This document shows positions 62,870 to 64,000 of a stretch of DNA of 64,000 bases, in pieces; the stretch's first letter is position 1; the number at the start of each line of letters is the position of its first letter. The notes under the pieces are model-generated. The model was not told the origin of the DNA. It searched no databases and was given only the letters and a program-made list of their open reading frames with translations. This stretch comes from Trichothermofontia sichuanensis B231 (GTDB lineage: Bacteria; Cyanobacteriota; Cyanobacteriia; B231), in assembly GCF_026240635.1 (NCBI RefSeq), contig NZ_CP110848.1, forward strand, positions 1,552,501-1,616,500. The letters are read 5' to 3'. Made by a program: the position numbers and the translations under genes.

Positions 62870-64000
62870 ATGGATAGACCGAAACGCAAACCACAGCCTC
62901 CCTTAATTCTGACGCTGGGTACCCCTCTGCTGCTTATTGTCGGAGGGGTTACTGCCTATTGGACCTTAGCTCACCGTCAGGCTAATTTGGCTGCTGTCCC
63001 GGTGGGAGCCAATGTGATCCCGCGATCGGCTCCCCTCACGATTACCCTCAGTACCGACCCTGCCCAATGGCAGCCACTTCAGGAATTTGGCACCCCCCGC
63101 TCCCGTGCCCTTGTTCAAGCGGCTTGGCAACAATGGCGCGATCGCTGGCTGACCCGCAATGGCTACACCTACGAACGGGACATTCAACCCTGGATTGGGG
63201 ATGCCTTTACCCTGGCCATTTTGCCGAGCAGCCCACCGGTCCTTAGTTCTACCCAGGCGCGGACTGGTCCGGCCTACGCATTTTTGCTGGTATTGCCGAT
63301 CGCCGATCCGGCCCTAGCGAAACAGATGTTGAGTAAACCCCAAGCCTCGGCGAATCGTCCCTGGGTCGAGCGGGCCTATCGCGGCTTTGCCATCTTTGAA
63401 ACCCCCGGTGACCCGGCCCAGACCCTCTCCTTAACCGTTTTGGACAACCGCTATGTGGTGGTTACCACCGATCCAAAAGTGACGGAACGGGCCATTGATG
63501 CCTATCGGGGTGATAATGCCCTGATCCAGACACCGGGCTATCGACGGGCCTTTGCCAGTATTGAGGCCGAGAAGCCCCTGGCCCAGTTTTACCTGAATGT
63601 GCCAGAGGCGGCGACCCTCAGTCTCAGTCAGGCTCCCAAGTCCTTACCGTCGCAAGCCTTGACCCAATTGCAGCAGCAACAGGGCATTGCCGTCACCGCC
63701 CAGTGGCAGGCGCAGGGCATGGCCATCCAGGGTGTCTCCTGGCTTAAACCCAATAGTCACTTCAAAAAGCGGGTCACCCATACCGCTAGCAAAATGGCCG
63801 ATCGCCTGCCCGACAGCACCTTCTTGATGTTCACGGGCGGTAACCTGCAACACCTGTGGCAGGACTATACCCAGGCGGCTGAGGCTAATCCCAACTCACC
63901 GATTAACCCGGACAGCCTGCGGGTCGGGGTGAAATCGCTGACAGGAATGGATTTGGAGCAGGACTGGCTCCGCTGGATGGACGGAGAATTTGCTGTTGCC
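62870..64000 (+). CDS. DUF3352 family protein, 3' end beyond the window
   Basis: Open from the ATG at 62870 to the last base, 377 codons seen. N-terminal MDRPKRKPQPPLILTLGTP leads into one membrane helix (LLLIVGGVTAYWTLAH), then an extracytoplasmic region. It contains FGTPRSRALVQAAWQQWRDR, DIQPWIGDAFTLAILPSSPP and LSLTVLDNRYVVVTTDPKVT, which match the DUF3352 proteins common in cyanobacteria. The role is unknown; the layout suggests a periplasmic or thylakoid-lumen protein anchored at its N-terminus. Confidence 0.82.
   Translation, partial: MDRPKRKPQPPLILTLGTPLLLIVGGVTAYWTLAHRQANLAAVPVGANVIPRSAPLTITLSTDPAQWQPLQEFGTPRSRALVQAAWQQWRDRWLTRNGYTYERDIQPWIGDAFTLAILPSSPPVLSSTQARTGPAYAFLLVLPIADPALAKQMLSKPQASANRPWVERAYRGFAIFETPGDPAQTLSLTVLDNRYVVVTTDPKVTERAIDAYRGDNALIQTPGYRRAFASIEAEKPLAQFYLNVPEAATLSLSQAPKSLPSQALTQLQQQQGIAVTAQWQAQGMAIQGVSWLKPNSHFKKRVTHTASKMADRLPDSTFLMFTGGNLQHLWQDYTQAAEANPNSPINPDSLRVGVKSLTGMDLEQDWLRWMDGEFAVA

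Overview
The window comes from a cyanobacterium. The octamer GCGATCGC (HIP1) is scattered throughout. The genes present (FtsZ/FtsQ, a principal sigma factor, an EGY-type site-2 protease, bidirectional Hox hydrogenase with its Hyp factors) are typical of that phylum. No rRNA genes, CRISPR array or intact insertion sequence were seen. Most genes are moderately GC-rich; two stretches are visibly richer in A+T (a GT25 glycosyltransferase at 25342-26073 and a regulatory trio at 29373-31380).

Layout. 1-6189: end of a GHL10-like glycosidase, three related GT2 glycosyltransferases and a Wzm/Wzt-type polysaccharide ABC exporter, the exporter and GT2 genes all on the minus strand. 6368-10565: dnaG primase and the principal sigma factor. 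11227-18452: a small unknown protein, a polysaccharide deacetylase, a degenerate receiver protein, an EF-G paralogue and a double-domain SagB-type oxidoreductase. 18748-22958: cbiX-like chelatase, ftsQ, ftsZ and thiD on the plus strand. 23242-26073: a secreted protein, a membrane-anchored unknown and the GT25. 26088-38024: a 12-kb hydrogenase locus, all on the minus strand, transcribed in the order hoxE, hoxF, hoxU, hoxY, CBS-CP12, hoxH, 2Fe-2S protein, PAS protein, SpoIIE-type phosphatase, hoxW, hypA, hypB, hypC, hypD. A Rieske lipoprotein is divergent from hoxE. 39217-64000: tRNA-Gly(GCC), the site-2 protease and mostly housekeeping or envelope genes (amidase, birA, M23 and M15 peptidases, cysK, UbiH-type hydroxylase, AEC transporter, TPR protein, holA, tldD, hpt, a Kef/Nha-type antiporter with USP domains, and a DUF3352 protein running off the end).

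The most interesting region is the hydrogenase locus. Besides the structural and maturation genes it carries two sets of putative regulators. The first is a CBS-CP12 fusion, a type of protein that couples adenine-nucleotide sensing to Calvin-cycle control; here it lacks one of the four CP12 cysteines. The second is a compact trio (thioredoxin-like 2Fe-2S protein, PAS protein, SpoIIE phosphatase) that resembles modules normally found beside [FeFe]-hydrogenases of anaerobic Firmicutes. Here it sits between hoxH and the HoxH-specific protease gene. The suggestion is a redox- and energy-sensing circuit built into a cyanobacterial [NiFe] hydrogenase operon.

Intergenic space is colonised by a MITE-like element of about 107 bp with imperfect terminal inverted repeats. 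Nine copies are recognisable, plus one rearranged copy. A second hairpin repeat family is also present. Copies of both families lie inside the hydrogenase locus.
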